This document shows positions 54,286-62,930 of a DNA stretch of 64,000 nt, one piece after another. Positions within the stretch are counted from its first letter, which is position 1. Every line of letters starts with the position of its first letter. The notes under the pieces were generated by a model. The model had not been told where the DNA came from, searched no databases, and worked only from the letters and a program-made list of their open reading frames with translations. The position numbers and the translations under genes are program-made. The DNA is taken from assembly GCF_900156305.1 (NCBI RefSeq), contig NZ_FTPL01000002.1:558001-622000 (forward strand). Reading direction: 5' to 3'. The DNA comes from Edaphobacillus lindanitolerans. GTDB taxonomy: Bacteria > Bacillota > Bacilli > Bacillales_A > Planococcaceae.

Positions 54286-54528
54286 GAAAAAATAAAAAAC
54301 TCCCGTCCCGGAACAGGGACGAGAGTTGTTGTGCTCCCGCGGTGCCACCCACATTGACGGCATGCCGTCCAGCTCATCCTTAACGCGGAGTGACGGCACC
54401 GGCCGGACATGCCTGCGGTGCGGACTCGGGGGCGAGTTCAGCGTCCCGTCCTGCCGGCTCACACCGACCGCCGGCTCTCTGGAAGGACCGGAACGCCTAC
54501 TATTCCCCGTCAAAGTCTTTGACTATTG
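54286..54528 (-). promoter_or_regulatory. Leucine T-box riboswitch leader of leuS
   Basis: Minus strand: AGAGAG with GGTG-type apical elements, specifier context GAACTCGCC with Leu codon CTC at 54434-54436, T-box GGGTGGCACCGCG (about 54338-54350), and a terminator hairpin ACTCCCGTCCC/GGGACGAGAGT with a T-rich tail at about 54286-54325. Confidence 0.95.
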
Positions 54529-54533
54529 GCATC

Positions 54534-54562
54534 ATTGTACCCGATAGTCCATGCGGCCGCAA
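54534..54562 (-). promoter_or_regulatory. Sigma-A promoter of leuS
   Basis: Minus strand TTGCGG, 17-bp spacer, TACAAT. Confidence 0.6.
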
Positions 54563-54581
54563 GTGCCATTGTGCAGGCGCG

Positions 54582-54610
54582 TTTACATCCTGCAGGCCCG
54601 ATGTTACGAT
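54582..54610 (+). promoter_or_regulatory. Sigma-A promoter of the MFS gene
   Basis: TTTACA, 17-bp spacer, TACGAT; divergent from the leuS promoter. Confidence 0.6.
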
Positions 54611-54652
54611 GATTGGAAGCGTTGTCCGTATATTCTGTCTGGAGGGTTGCAC

Positions 54653-55876
54653 TTGGAAGACACTCATACATACCGCTCAAAACGGCTGAATCTGCCGCCG
54701 GGGGCCTGGCTTCTGCTCCTCGGCGTCATCGCCATCGCGTTCACACTCAGGTCTCCGCTCACGTCGGTCGGGCCGGTGATCTCCAAAATTATGGGAGACC
54801 TCGGCATCTCCAATACGACGGCCGGCTTCCTCACAACCATCCCGCTTCTCGCCTTTGCCCTCGTCTCGCCTGTTGTCCCGAAGATCGCCGACCGGATCGG
54901 GATGGCCAGGAGCCTGTTCCTCGCATTGCTCATCCTCATCATCGGCGTCCTGATCCGGTCATCCGGCGGGACGGGGATGCTCATCTCCGGCACATTCCTG
55001 CTCGGAGTCGCAATTTCATTCGGCAATGTTCTCCTGCCGAGTCTCGTGAAGCTGAACTTCCCGATGCAGGTCGGCCTCATGACGGGCGTCTATACCGTCT
55101 CCATGAACCTGGCCGCCGGTGTGGCCGCCGGGCTCAGCACGCCGATCTCCAATTCGGTTGCGCTCGGCTGGCGTGCCTCCCTCGGGGTCTGGGCGCTGTT
55201 CGGCGTCATCGGCGCGATCATCTGGCTCCCGCAGGTGAAGAAACGGCCCGTCCTGGAAGTGGCCGGCATGGCCAAGGGACCGGCACCGAGGCCGCTCTGG
55301 AAATCCCCGCTCGCATGGGGCGTGACTTTCTTCATGGGTTTCCAGTCGGTCATGTTCTATACGACGGCCGCCTGGGTGCCGGAAGTCCTCACCTCGCGCG
55401 GAATGGATGACAGCACGGCCGGCTGGATGTTCTCGCTTGTCCAGTTCTCGCAGATCCCGTTCACGTTCCTCATTCCGATCATTGCGGGACGCCTGAAGGA
55501 CCAGCGGCTGCTCGTCGTGATCATCGCCGCATTCTACCTGACGGGATACGGGGGCCTGTTTGTCGACAACCTGGCCCTCACCCCGCTCTGGATGGTTCTC
55601 ATGGGCGTGTCCGGAGGCGCCTCGTTCGGCCTGGCGATGATGTTCTTTGCCCTCCGGACGAACACGCCGTCCGAAGCGGCCTCACTTTCGGGGATGGCAC
55701 AGTCGCTCGGCTATCTATTGGCTGCGGCAGGACCCGTCCTGTTCGGTGCCTTCCACGACATGACCGGTGCCTGGAATGCCTCCATCTGGCTGTTCATCAT
55801 CACGATCATCCTTCTGTTGCTGGCAGGATTAAAAGCCGGAAAGGACGAGAAGACCGTGCCGGAAACCGGCCAATGA
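54653..55876 (+). CDS. MFS transporter, CynX/NimT (YycB-like) family (407 aa)
   Basis: Twelve-helix major facilitator of the cyanate/nitroimidazole transporter group: AFTLRSPLTSVGPVISKIMG, FLTTIPLLAFALVSPVVPKI and a second half containing GLSTPISNSVALGW and ASLSGMAQSLGYLLAAAGPV. A TTG start (LEDTHTYRSK) at 54653 follows GGAGGG by 6 bases; an ATG-started frame upstream has no Shine-Dalgarno and includes non-family residues. Substrate unknown, possibly an anion or small organic acid. Own promoter and terminator; divergent from leuS. Confidence 0.85.
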   Translation: MEDTHTYRSKRLNLPPGAWLLLLGVIAIAFTLRSPLTSVGPVISKIMGDLGISNTTAGFLTTIPLLAFALVSPVVPKIADRIGMARSLFLALLILIIGVLIRSSGGTGMLISGTFLLGVAISFGNVLLPSLVKLNFPMQVGLMTGVYTVSMNLAAGVAAGLSTPISNSVALGWRASLGVWALFGVIGAIIWLPQVKKRPVLEVAGMAKGPAPRPLWKSPLAWGVTFFMGFQSVMFYTTAAWVPEVLTSRGMDDSTAGWMFSLVQFSQIPFTFLIPIIAGRLKDQRLLVVIIAAFYLTGYGGLFVDNLALTPLWMVLMGVSGGASFGLAMMFFALRTNTPSEAASLSGMAQSLGYLLAAAGPVLFGAFHDMTGAWNASIWLFIITIILLLLAGLKAGKDEKTVPETGQ

Positions 55877-55894
55877 AAATACGCAGGAAAATCA

Positions 55895-55934
55895 AAACGA
55901 GCACGGTCCATTTCTCGGGCCTGCTCGTTTTTTG
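55895..55934. terminator. Terminator of the MFS gene
   Basis: AAACGAGCA and TGCTCGTTT arms enclosing a second GGTCC/GGGCC pairing, then six Ts. Confidence 0.85.
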
Positions 55935-55996
55935 CGTTCGTGTTCCCGCCGGCATGGATCCGTCACCGCAATGGGGCTTTCGCCTGTAACATTGCT

Positions 55997-57175
55997 TCAG
56001 CCGATCTTGCGGATCAGCAGGCGGAAATCATCAATTTCCCTTTTGGAAAGCGGCTCCTCGGCATATCGGATGCGGCTGTAGACGTCTTCGAGCATGCCGG
56101 CCGCCTCACCGTCCGTCCCCAGGTCACTGAGCCACTCACCGAATGTCTGGCCGGGCCGCCGCCCCCGGCTCCTGCGGGCCATCCGTTTTTCCAGGCGGTA
56201 TACTTCACGCCGGACCGGATCCGCAGGCGGCCTGAACGCGAGCATCCGGCGGCCCCCTTCTTCCATGACGGCCATCCGTTTTCCGGAATGGTCCCCGGGA
56301 CGGTCCGGCACCTGTGCCTGCCGCTGACGGCGGAGGAGGAACAGGATCAGCCCAACGGCAACTGCCGCAAAAATCATGAAGAATATAACAGCGGCCCCGT
56401 TGCCCTCCGGCATTGCATCCCCGCCGGGAAACTGAACGTCCTCCTGCCCGGCCTCCTCATTCTTCTCCGATCCCCCGTCGATCTTCTTCTGTTTCTCATC
56501 CAAATAGTCGATCAGCGGCTCCGCCGCACCGAGAAACGGCGACGCCGTCCAGCCGAACAGCCGGCCGGCCCACCCGGCCAGCCAGGCGGCCGGAACGGCG
56601 AGCCGCGCCATGATCGGTTCCATGTAAAAGACAGTGCCCGCAAACAGGATGAAGCCCGCGGCCATCACCGACAAGATCCGGTCCTGTCTCCTGCCGGCAT
56701 CCCCGTTCTGCACGACGGTCTTCGCTGCCCGCACAAAAACCGCCAGGCCGAACTGCAGGATCAACAGCTGCAGCAGCCGGTTCCCCGCCTCCCCGCCGAT
56801 CAGGAAAAATGCGGCGAGCCCGTAGGCGATTGACAGGACCGATGCGAGCAGTTCGGTGTTGGTCCCTTTCCCGGCGGACGCCGCGGTAAACCGCCAGACG
56901 GCGATGACGGCGAGAATGAGGGAAAAGAGCAGGCTCAGGCCTGAGACCGTCCCCGCCACGAATACGCACAGGGCCGAAAACAGTCCGGCAAGCCGCGGAC
57001 CGGCCTTTCTGAACAACAGAAATCCCGCACCGCCCGCCAGCAGGGCAACGGCCATCGGCCAGACCGGCGGAAGCTCTCCGCGGAAAAGATGGGGAGGAGC
57101 CGAAAACAGATAGACTGCCGAAAACTCCAGTAAAAGACCGGCAAGCCGGACTGCGGCCATCCTCGGATTTCTCAC
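55997..57175 (-). CDS. Membrane protein with C-terminal DUF4129 domain (392 aa)
   Basis: About seven N-terminal membrane helices (to about residue 210) are followed by an acidic linker, one more helix near 265-285, and a C-terminal DUF4129 domain (EVYRLEKRMARRSRGRRPGQ, TFGEWLSDLG, YSRIRYAEEPLSKREIDDFR). In many Bacilli the corresponding gene (yebA-like) encodes a transglutaminase-like enzyme between the helices and DUF4129; that domain is absent here. A GTG start overlaps the DUF58 stop (GTGA). Third gene of the MoxR operon; function unknown. Confidence 0.85.
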   Translation of the reverse strand: MRNPRMAAVRLAGLLLEFSAVYLFSAPPHLFRGELPPVWPMAVALLAGGAGFLLFRKAGPRLAGLFSALCVFVAGTVSGLSLLFSLILAVIAVWRFTAASAGKGTNTELLASVLSIAYGLAAFFLIGGEAGNRLLQLLILQFGLAVFVRAAKTVVQNGDAGRRQDRILSVMAAGFILFAGTVFYMEPIMARLAVPAAWLAGWAGRLFGWTASPFLGAAEPLIDYLDEKQKKIDGGSEKNEEAGQEDVQFPGGDAMPEGNGAAVIFFMIFAAVAVGLILFLLRRQRQAQVPDRPGDHSGKRMAVMEEGGRRMLAFRPPADPVRREVYRLEKRMARRSRGRRPGQTFGEWLSDLGTDGEAAGMLEDVYSRIRYAEEPLSKREIDDFRLLIRKIG

Positions 57176-58335
57176 ACTGCTTCCAACTCCCTTCCCCCGG
57201 CGAGCCTGTGGACGGGAACCCCTTTTTTCCTGAGCAGGCGCTCCAGCCCCCCCGCCTCTTCACGCCAGGCCCCGAAATGCAGGAGGACATGCCCCCTGCC
57301 GGCAGACCTTGCGATGCCGCCGTACATATTGGCGGGCGGTGCGACTGCCGGAGCGGCCGGCAGTCTGGCGAGCATCTGAAGGACCGAAACCATATGTGCC
57401 GGCCCGCTCCCCGGCAGCACATGGAGGTGGGTCCGGGCGCCCGCCATCCGGACGTTGAGCCATAGTTCCGTCTCGATCCCCTTTTGTCCTGCGACGGTCA
57501 TCGCATAGGCGAGTTCGCCGAAAATGCGCTCTGCCGCCTGTTCATCGGGATGCCCCGGCTGCGGACCGGAAAGATCCGCAGCCAGGATCCACCGCGTCTG
57601 CAGGACCCGTTCAAATTCCTTCGTCCGGAGTTCGCCTGTCCGCGCCGCCTCCTTCCAGGCGACCGTCCCGAACGGATCGCCCTCCCTGTAGGAACGGCTT
57701 CCCCTCGGCATGGTCGGCTCCTCGAAGAGTGACAGGCGATCCTGCAACGCGCCGGGCTCCATCCGGGAAAGGCGCTGCGGCAGGGGAAACGGAATGGGTT
57801 CGGGGTAAACGCAGATCTCCTTCCGGACGAACTCACCGTACGTCAGCATTGCCGTATAAAGGCCGAGCAGATCCCTGACCCGCACTTTCAACTCCGGAAA
57901 GCGGACCATCCCCCGCTTCACCGCTTGCACATCGATCGGATACACGGATGTTTCACGCCCCATGAGGAACATCGGGCGGTATTCGCCCTGATTCCCTGCC
58001 TCCCGTCCAAGCGCCCGGTCGCGGTCAAGCACGTCCGCCGTCCACTCGGCGCTCACGATCGGAAGACGGCCGGTATTGGTGAACGCGAACGGGACGGTGG
58101 CGGCTTCTCCCGCAAACAGGCGGAGACGGCTCCGTTCATTCTCGAAGCGGAGGGCCCGTGCGGCACGGTGCACATAAATGTAGTTCCCGATGAGGATGGA
58201 CAGGATGATCAGGGGGAGGCACCAGACGAGGGGATTCCTTCCGGCCAGTGCGACGAGGAAAAACGCGATCGCTGCGAGAAGATAAGCGGCAGCACGGCGT
58301 TCCGGCAGGATGAGTATATTGAATGGGCGGGTCAT
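57172..58335 (-). CDS. DUF58 domain protein (387 aa)
   Basis: Two N-terminal membrane helices (about 10-45) precede a DUF58/von Willebrand-type domain: RVRDLLGLYTAMLTYGEFVR, SYREGDPFGTVAWKEAARTG and the metal-ion site-like WILAADLSGPQPG. Members act with MoxR AAA proteins as chaperone-like complexes. Overlaps the moxR stop by ATGA and the DUF4129 start by GTGA, so the three genes are translationally coupled. YeaD-like by gene context. Function inferred from family only. Confidence 0.88.
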   Translation of the reverse strand: MTRPFNILILPERRAAAYLLAAIAFFLVALAGRNPLVWCLPLIILSILIGNYIYVHRAARALRFENERSRLRLFAGEAATVPFAFTNTGRLPIVSAEWTADVLDRDRALGREAGNQGEYRPMFLMGRETSVYPIDVQAVKRGMVRFPELKVRVRDLLGLYTAMLTYGEFVRKEICVYPEPIPFPLPQRLSRMEPGALQDRLSLFEEPTMPRGSRSYREGDPFGTVAWKEAARTGELRTKEFERVLQTRWILAADLSGPQPGHPDEQAAERIFGELAYAMTVAGQKGIETELWLNVRMAGARTHLHVLPGSGPAHMVSVLQMLARLPAAPAVAPPANMYGGIARSAGRGHVLLHFGAWREEAGGLERLLRKKGVPVHRLAGGRELEAV

Positions 58336-59279
58336 CTTCTCGCGACATCCTCGACCGGAACGGGGATCCTGTCCAAAACCGCCTCAAGCACCTCTTCGGG
58401 CCGGTTCCTCAAGGATGCGTCAACGCTCAATGAAATCCGGTGGGCCAGTACGGGAACGGCGAGATCCCGCACATCTTCCGGCACTGCGAAGTCCCGCCCG
58501 CGGAGATGGGCCTTTGCCTGGACGGCACGCATCAGGGCAATCGTCCCGCGCGGACTAGCCCCCGTCTCGATCTCGGAGTGGTCCCTCGTCGCCCTGACGA
58601 GCCGGATCAGGTATTCCTCCACCGCCTCATTCACCCTTACCTTCAGGGCTTCCCTGCGGATCGCCAGAATGTCCGCATGACCGGCTGCAGGTCCGGACGG
58701 CACCGGGCTTCCATGCATATACGAGCGGATCATCGCCCGTTCCCCCGCCGCCGATGGATAACCGGGCCGGATTTTCATAAGGAAGCGGTCCATCTGGGCT
58801 TCGGGAAGGTCAAAGGTCCCCTGGGCGGATTCGATCGGGTTTTGCGTGGCGATGACAAAAAACGGATCCGGCAGCGGATGGGTTTCTCCGTCAACCGTCA
58901 CCTGGCGTTCATCCATCGCCTCCAGCAGGCTGGATTGCGTCCTCGGCGTGGCCCGGTTGATCTCGTCCGCGAGCAGGATGTTCGTCATGACCGGGCCTTC
59001 CCTGTATTCAAATTCCTGCTCTTTCATGTTGAAGAAGCGGATGCCTGTCACATCACCCGGCAACACATCCGGCGTAAACTGGATGCGTCTGAATGATGCA
59101 TCGATGACGGCCGCCATCGTTTTGGCCAGCACCGTCTTCCCGGTTCCGGGCACATCCTCCAGCAACACATGCCCCCCAGCCACGAGAGCCGTCAGCATCA
59201 GTTCGGTCACTTCCTCTTTTTCGAACAGCACCCGGCCGACAGCCGTCTGCATTTCCTCCAGCAGTTCGTGCCTGCCCAT
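58332..59279 (-). CDS. MoxR-family AAA ATPase (315 aa)
   Basis: AAA+ chaperone of the MoxR group, YeaC-like. Walker A EDVPGTGKTVLAKTMAAV, Walker B LLADEINRATPRTQSSLLEA, sensor 1 VIATQNPIES, and a C-terminal lid with IRLVRATRDHSEIETGASPR then DVRDLAVPVLAHRISL. AGGGAGCG precedes the ATG. First gene of the MoxR-DUF58-DUF4129 operon. Typical role: ATP-driven maturation or remodelling of partner proteins. Confidence 0.93.
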   Translation of the reverse strand: MGRHELLEEMQTAVGRVLFEKEEVTELMLTALVAGGHVLLEDVPGTGKTVLAKTMAAVIDASFRRIQFTPDVLPGDVTGIRFFNMKEQEFEYREGPVMTNILLADEINRATPRTQSSLLEAMDERQVTVDGETHPLPDPFFVIATQNPIESAQGTFDLPEAQMDRFLMKIRPGYPSAAGERAMIRSYMHGSPVPSGPAAGHADILAIRREALKVRVNEAVEEYLIRLVRATRDHSEIETGASPRGTIALMRAVQAKAHLRGRDFAVPEDVRDLAVPVLAHRISLSVDASLRNRPEEVLEAVLDRIPVPVEDVARR

Positions 59280-59323
59280 CGCATTCGCTCCCTCTTTCCC
59301 GATTTTCTCCGTCTACGGAAATC

Positions 59324-59351
59324 AAGCCGGAAAAGTTTCCTCTTCCGGCTT
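59324..59351 (-). terminator. Hairpin downstream of scoB
   Basis: AAGCCGGAA and TTCCGGCTT arms; tail GATTTCC is only weakly T-rich. Confidence 0.55.
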
Positions 59352-59363
59352 GACCCCTTTGAT

Positions 59364-60017
59364 TTATTTGGTTACTTCACTCGTGTCCAGATCTGCCTCG
59401 GTGGCGTTCACCACATCTTCAACGGTAAAGCCTTCGAACACTTCCTTCAGCTTCAGCCCGTCAGGCGTCACTTCGATCATCGCCCGCTCCGTGATGATCA
59501 TGTCGACGACTCCCTTGCCCGTCAGCGGCAGTGAGCACGCCTTGCGAATTTTCGGCGAGCCGTCTTTTGCCGCGTGATCCATGATGACGATGATTTTCTT
59601 CGCACCGTGTACGAGGTCCATCGCACCGCCCATCCCTTTGATCATCTTGCCCGGAATCATCCAGTTGGCAAGGTCCCCGTTCTCCGAAACTTCCATGCCG
59701 CCGAGGATGGCCACATCGATATGGCCGCCGCGGATCATTGCGAATGATTCGGCATTGCTGAAGTAGGCCGCCCCCTTGATAGCGGTCACGGTTTCCTTGC
59801 CCGCATTGATCAGATCCGGGTCGACTTCATCTTCGGTCGGATAGGGTCCGATCCCCAGCAGTCCGTTCTCCGACTGCAGAATGACGTTTTTGTCCTCAGA
59901 AATATAGTTGGCCACGAGCGTAGGCATCCCGATGCCGAGATTGACGTAGTCCCCGTCCTGGATCTCCTGTTCGGCACGCCGGGCAATCCGCTCCCTGACT
60001 TGCGCTTTATCCATCAT
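59364..60017 (-). CDS. scoB: 3-oxoacid CoA-transferase subunit B (217 aa)
   Basis: Beta subunit of a succinyl-CoA:3-ketoacid CoA-transferase. The catalytic glutamate is Glu50 in [34 protein letters not shown] and [16 protein letters not shown]-type segments follow. GGGGAGGGTG precedes two ATGs. 23 bases downstream of scoA, co-transcribed. Together the subunits transfer CoA between succinate and acetoacetate-type acids, allowing ketone-body or PHB-derived acetoacetate use. Confidence 0.95.
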   Translation of the reverse strand: MMDKAQVRERIARRAEQEIQDGDYVNLGIGMPTLVANYISEDKNVILQSENGLLGIGPYPTEDEVDPDLINAGKETVTAIKGAAYFSNAESFAMIRGGHIDVAILGGMEVSENGDLANWMIPGKMIKGMGGAMDLVHGAKKIIVIMDHAAKDGSPKIRKACSLPLTGKGVVDMIITERAMIEVTPDGLKLKEVFEGFTVEDVVNATEADLDTSEVTK

Positions 60018-60040
60018 GCACCCTCCCCTTTCTCCTGTCG

Positions 60041-60727
60041 TCAGCGGGTCGTCAGCCGCTCGATCCGTTTTTCCTGTTCCGCCTGGATGAGCCGCTGGAC
60101 GTAGATGCTCGGCGTATGGATGCAGGCCGGATCCAGTTCACCGACCTCCACGATTTCTTCCGACTCCGCGATCGTCACCTTGCCGGCCGCCGCCATCATC
60201 GGGTTGAAGTTCTGCGCGGTCTTGTTGTAGATGAGATTTCCGAGCTTGTCGGCCTTCGCTGCGCGCACGAGGGCAAAGTCGGCTTTGAGCGCTTCTTCCA
60301 GCACATACTCCTTGCCGTCGAATGTGCGGATCTCTTTTCCTTCCGCGATCGGTGTCCCGACACCCGCAGGCGTGAAAAACGCCGGGATGCCGGCACCGCC
60401 CGCGCGGATCTTCTCGGCGAGTGTGCCCTGCGGCGTCAGCTCCACCTCGATCTCGCCGGACAGCACCTGCCGTTCGAACTCTTTATTTTCTCCGACATAG
60501 GAACCGATCATCTTTTTAATCTGCTTATTGTTCAGGAGCAGTCCGAGCCCCCAGTCATCCACTCCGCAGTTGTTCGAGATGACGGTCAGGTCCTTGACGC
60601 CGCTGTCGACGAGCGCCAGGATGAGCTGCTCCGGAATCCCGACGAGCCCGAATCCTCCGACCATGATGGTCGCTCCGTCCCGGATGTCCGCCACCGCCTC
60701 TGCGGCTGCATCGTAAATCGGTTTCAA
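60041..60727 (-). CDS. scoA: 3-oxoacid CoA-transferase subunit A (228 aa)
   Basis: Alpha subunit partner of sco[41 protein letters not shown] and a C-terminal [18 protein letters not shown] are typical. A TTG start is preferred because GGAGGGGG lies about 6 bases upstream, whereas the ATG 15 bases earlier has no Shine-Dalgarno. A near-consensus cre overlaps the upstream region, suggesting repression by CcpA. Confidence 0.93.
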   Translation of the reverse strand: MKPIYDAAAEAVADIRDGATIMVGGFGLVGIPEQLILALVDSGVKDLTVISNNCGVDDWGLGLLLNNKQIKKMIGSYVGENKEFERQVLSGEIEVELTPQGTLAEKIRAGGAGIPAFFTPAGVGTPIAEGKEIRTFDGKEYVLEEALKADFALVRAAKADKLGNLIYNKTAQNFNPMMAAAGKVTIAESEEIVEVGELDPACIHTPSIYVQRLIQAEQEKRIERLTTR

Positions 60728-60751
60728 ATGGTCCCCCTCCATTTCTATTAT

Positions 60752-60765
60752 GTAAACGCCTACAT
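60752..60765. promoter_or_regulatory. Candidate cre (CcpA operator) upstream of scoAB
   Basis: TGTAAACGCCTACA matches the consensus TGWAANCGNTNWCA with one mismatch on either strand. It lies about 25 bases upstream of the scoA TTG, consistent with repression. Confidence 0.6.
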
Positions 60766-60839
60766 TTAATTAAATCAGAAGACTCCGCAGCTTGCAATGG
60801 CCCGGCCTGTCCGGATCGCACCGAAAAGGCCGGGCTCAT

Positions 60840-60876
60840 CAAAAAAAGAGCCCCCGCAACGAGTTGCGGAAGCTCT
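60840..60876 (-). terminator. Intrinsic terminator of the yttB-like gene
   Basis: GAGCCCCCGCAAC and GTTGCGGAAGCTC arms; minus-strand tail TTTTTTTG. Confidence 0.85.
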
Positions 60877-60883
60877 CTGATGA

Positions 60884-62071
60884 TCACCGGCCGGCAGACT
60901 GCCCGGCAGCCTGGCGCTTGAGCGGAAGGTCGTACAGGAGGCTGGTCACGATCGCCAGGCTCATGACGGCCGTCAGGATGGTCAGCATCATCTGTGTGCC
61001 GTACAGGTCGACGAGCACCCCGCCGAGCACGGGACCGACCATGCGGCCCGCGGTCGAGACACTGTTGACGATTCCCTGATAGAATCCTTCCCGGCCTTTC
61101 GGCGCGAGGTTGTTCGCAATCGTCGGGATGACCGGCCAGACGAACATCTCGCCGAATGTCAGGATCACCATCGACGTGATGAACATCGCGAACGATTCGG
61201 CAAAGCCCACGACGACGAACGAAACGAGGAAGATGATGATCCCGATCAGCATCTGGACCTTCAGCTTGTCCTCGATGCGCTTGATGATCGGCTTGATCAG
61301 CGGCTGTCCGAGGACGATGAGTGCACCATTGATCGTCCACAGCAGGCTGTACTGAGCCAGGGATACCCCGAGATCGATTGCATGCGTGGAAATGGTCGTC
61401 GTCCACTGGGAATACACGAGCCAAGTGAGGAAAAACCCGCTCAGGACGATGACGAGCGAATAAAGCGGCGCCTTTTGGCGGATTTTCTTCTGTTCCTTGA
61501 TGACCGACGTGTGGGTCGCCGGGTCAATCTTGAACCCGCGGTAGAAAATGAGTGCGATGAGCAGGAAAAGAATGTACATGATCGTATTGGCATGGAAAAT
61601 ATAATCAATCTTATAAGAGGCGACGAGCCCGGCGATGGCCGGCCCGATGGCGACACCGGCATTGTTTGCCAGGTAGATCGCATTGAACGCCTTGCGCCCG
61701 CCTTCCGGCCAGGCGGTCCCGACCATCGCGTACATGCTCGGGAATACGATTCCGCCGCCAAATCCGAGGAATGCAAGCAGCCAGACATATTGCGGCCAGC
61801 CGTGCCAGAATACGAGTCCGACCAGCGCGGCGAGCGACAGCACGATCCCGGTGATGATCGAGCGGTAACCGCCGATCCTGTCGAACAGGAACCCGCCGAG
61901 CATGTTGCCGACGATCCCCGCGGCGGAGTTCGCCATGAGGACGAGCCCCGCGACCGACAGCGACTTTCCGAGATGGTCATGGATATAGATCGTGTTCAGC
62001 GGCCAGATGAAGGAGTTCCCGACCGTGTTCACGAACATCCCGATGACCAGAAGCCATACTCTTTTCGGCAA
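60884..62071 (-). CDS. yttB: YttB-like MFS transporter (395 aa)
   Basis: Twelve-helix major facilitator, DHA1-like. The N-terminus PKRVWLLVIGMFVNTVGNSF and SFIWPLNTIYIHDHLGKSLS matches YttB of B. subtilis. Motif-A-type GGFLFDRIGGYRSI lies between helices 2 and 3. A TTG start at 62071 is placed because GGGAGG overlaps the GTG three codons earlier. Divergent from ytqB, the same neighbour pair as in B. subtilis (yttB-ytqB region). Substrate unknown. Confidence 0.85.
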   Translation of the reverse strand: MPKRVWLLVIGMFVNTVGNSFIWPLNTIYIHDHLGKSLSVAGLVLMANSAAGIVGNMLGGFLFDRIGGYRSIITGIVLSLAALVGLVFWHGWPQYVWLLAFLGFGGGIVFPSMYAMVGTAWPEGGRKAFNAIYLANNAGVAIGPAIAGLVASYKIDYIFHANTIMYILFLLIALIFYRGFKIDPATHTSVIKEQKKIRQKAPLYSLVIVLSGFFLTWLVYSQWTTTISTHAIDLGVSLAQYSLLWTINGALIVLGQPLIKPIIKRIEDKLKVQMLIGIIIFLVSFVVVGFAESFAMFITSMVILTFGEMFVWPVIPTIANNLAPKGREGFYQGIVNSVSTAGRMVGPVLGGVLVDLYGTQMMLTILTAVMSLAIVTSLLYDLPLKRQAAGQSAGR

Positions 62072-62245
62072 GACAGCCACCTCCCTGATTAATAATCACT
62101 CCAATGATTGTATTCCCAGCCGGCATGGTTTTCAATAACGCTGTTCATTGTCCGAACATTGCAATCGGGATCCGATGGAGCGAAGCACGGACGGATGGTA
62201 CGATGGTTAGAAAAGAGTTGGAATTTATCCGGGGAGTGGTTGGCA

Positions 62246-62833
62246 ATGGAATTTGGAAGAACACTGGCACAGGCAAGAAAATGGATGGAACTGGCGGTCG
62301 CCCCCGGTGATCTCGTGGTCGACGGCACGGCCGGGAACGGACATGACACGGCATTTCTCGCTGAGCTTGTCGGGGAGGCGGGAACCGTGCTGGCGTTCGA
62401 CGTCCAGCAGGAAGCGCTGGATGCCACGGCGGACCGGCTCGGCGGCATGGCCGGCCGCGTGCGCCTCATCCTGGACAGCCATGCGGAAGTGGCCGAGTAC
62501 GCCGACGGTCCGGTCGGCGGGGCGATGTTCAATCTCGGGTTCCTTCCGAACCGGGGGGACCGGTCGGTCATCACGCGCCCGGAATCGACCGTCCGGGCCA
62601 TCCGCGCACTGCTCGCCCTTCTTAAAAAAGGCGGACTGATCACCGTCTGTGTGTATGACGGCCATGAAGGCGGCGCCGAGGAACGGGATGCCCTGCTCCG
62701 GTTTGCGGGCAGGCTTCATGAAGCGGACGTCCACGCCGCCCGCTACGAACTGCTGAATCACCGGGGCCATCCCCCGTTTCTGATCGTCTTTGAGAAGAAA
62801 AAAGACTTCACCGAGCTTCGGATGTTTGACTGA
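62246..62833 (+). CDS. ytqB: YtqB-like SAM-dependent methyltransferase (195 aa)
   Basis: A small class I methyltransferase: GDLVVDGTAGNGHDTAFLAE (SAM motif I), VLAFDVQQEALDATADRL, FNLGFLPNRGDRSVIT (the NLGYLPGG-like motif of the rRNA-methylase-type family) and VVYDGHEGG-type C-terminal. Start MEFGRTLAQA at 62246 after GGGGAGTGG. B. subtilis YtqB is a related protein of known structure but uncertain substrate. Divergent from yttB. Confidence 0.88.
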   Translation: MEFGRTLAQARKWMELAVAPGDLVVDGTAGNGHDTAFLAELVGEAGTVLAFDVQQEALDATADRLGGMAGRVRLILDSHAEVAEYADGPVGGAMFNLGFLPNRGDRSVITRPESTVRAIRALLALLKKGGLITVCVYDGHEGGAEERDALLRFAGRLHEADVHAARYELLNHRGHPPFLIVFEKKKDFTELRMFD

Positions 62834-62930
62834 CTCCGCCGGTCTCCTCCTATCTCCTCCGGCTTCTGCATATCCTTTTTTTATAAGGGTATGAAGTAAT
62901 AGAGAACCAGAAACTGAAGGAGGAACCGAC

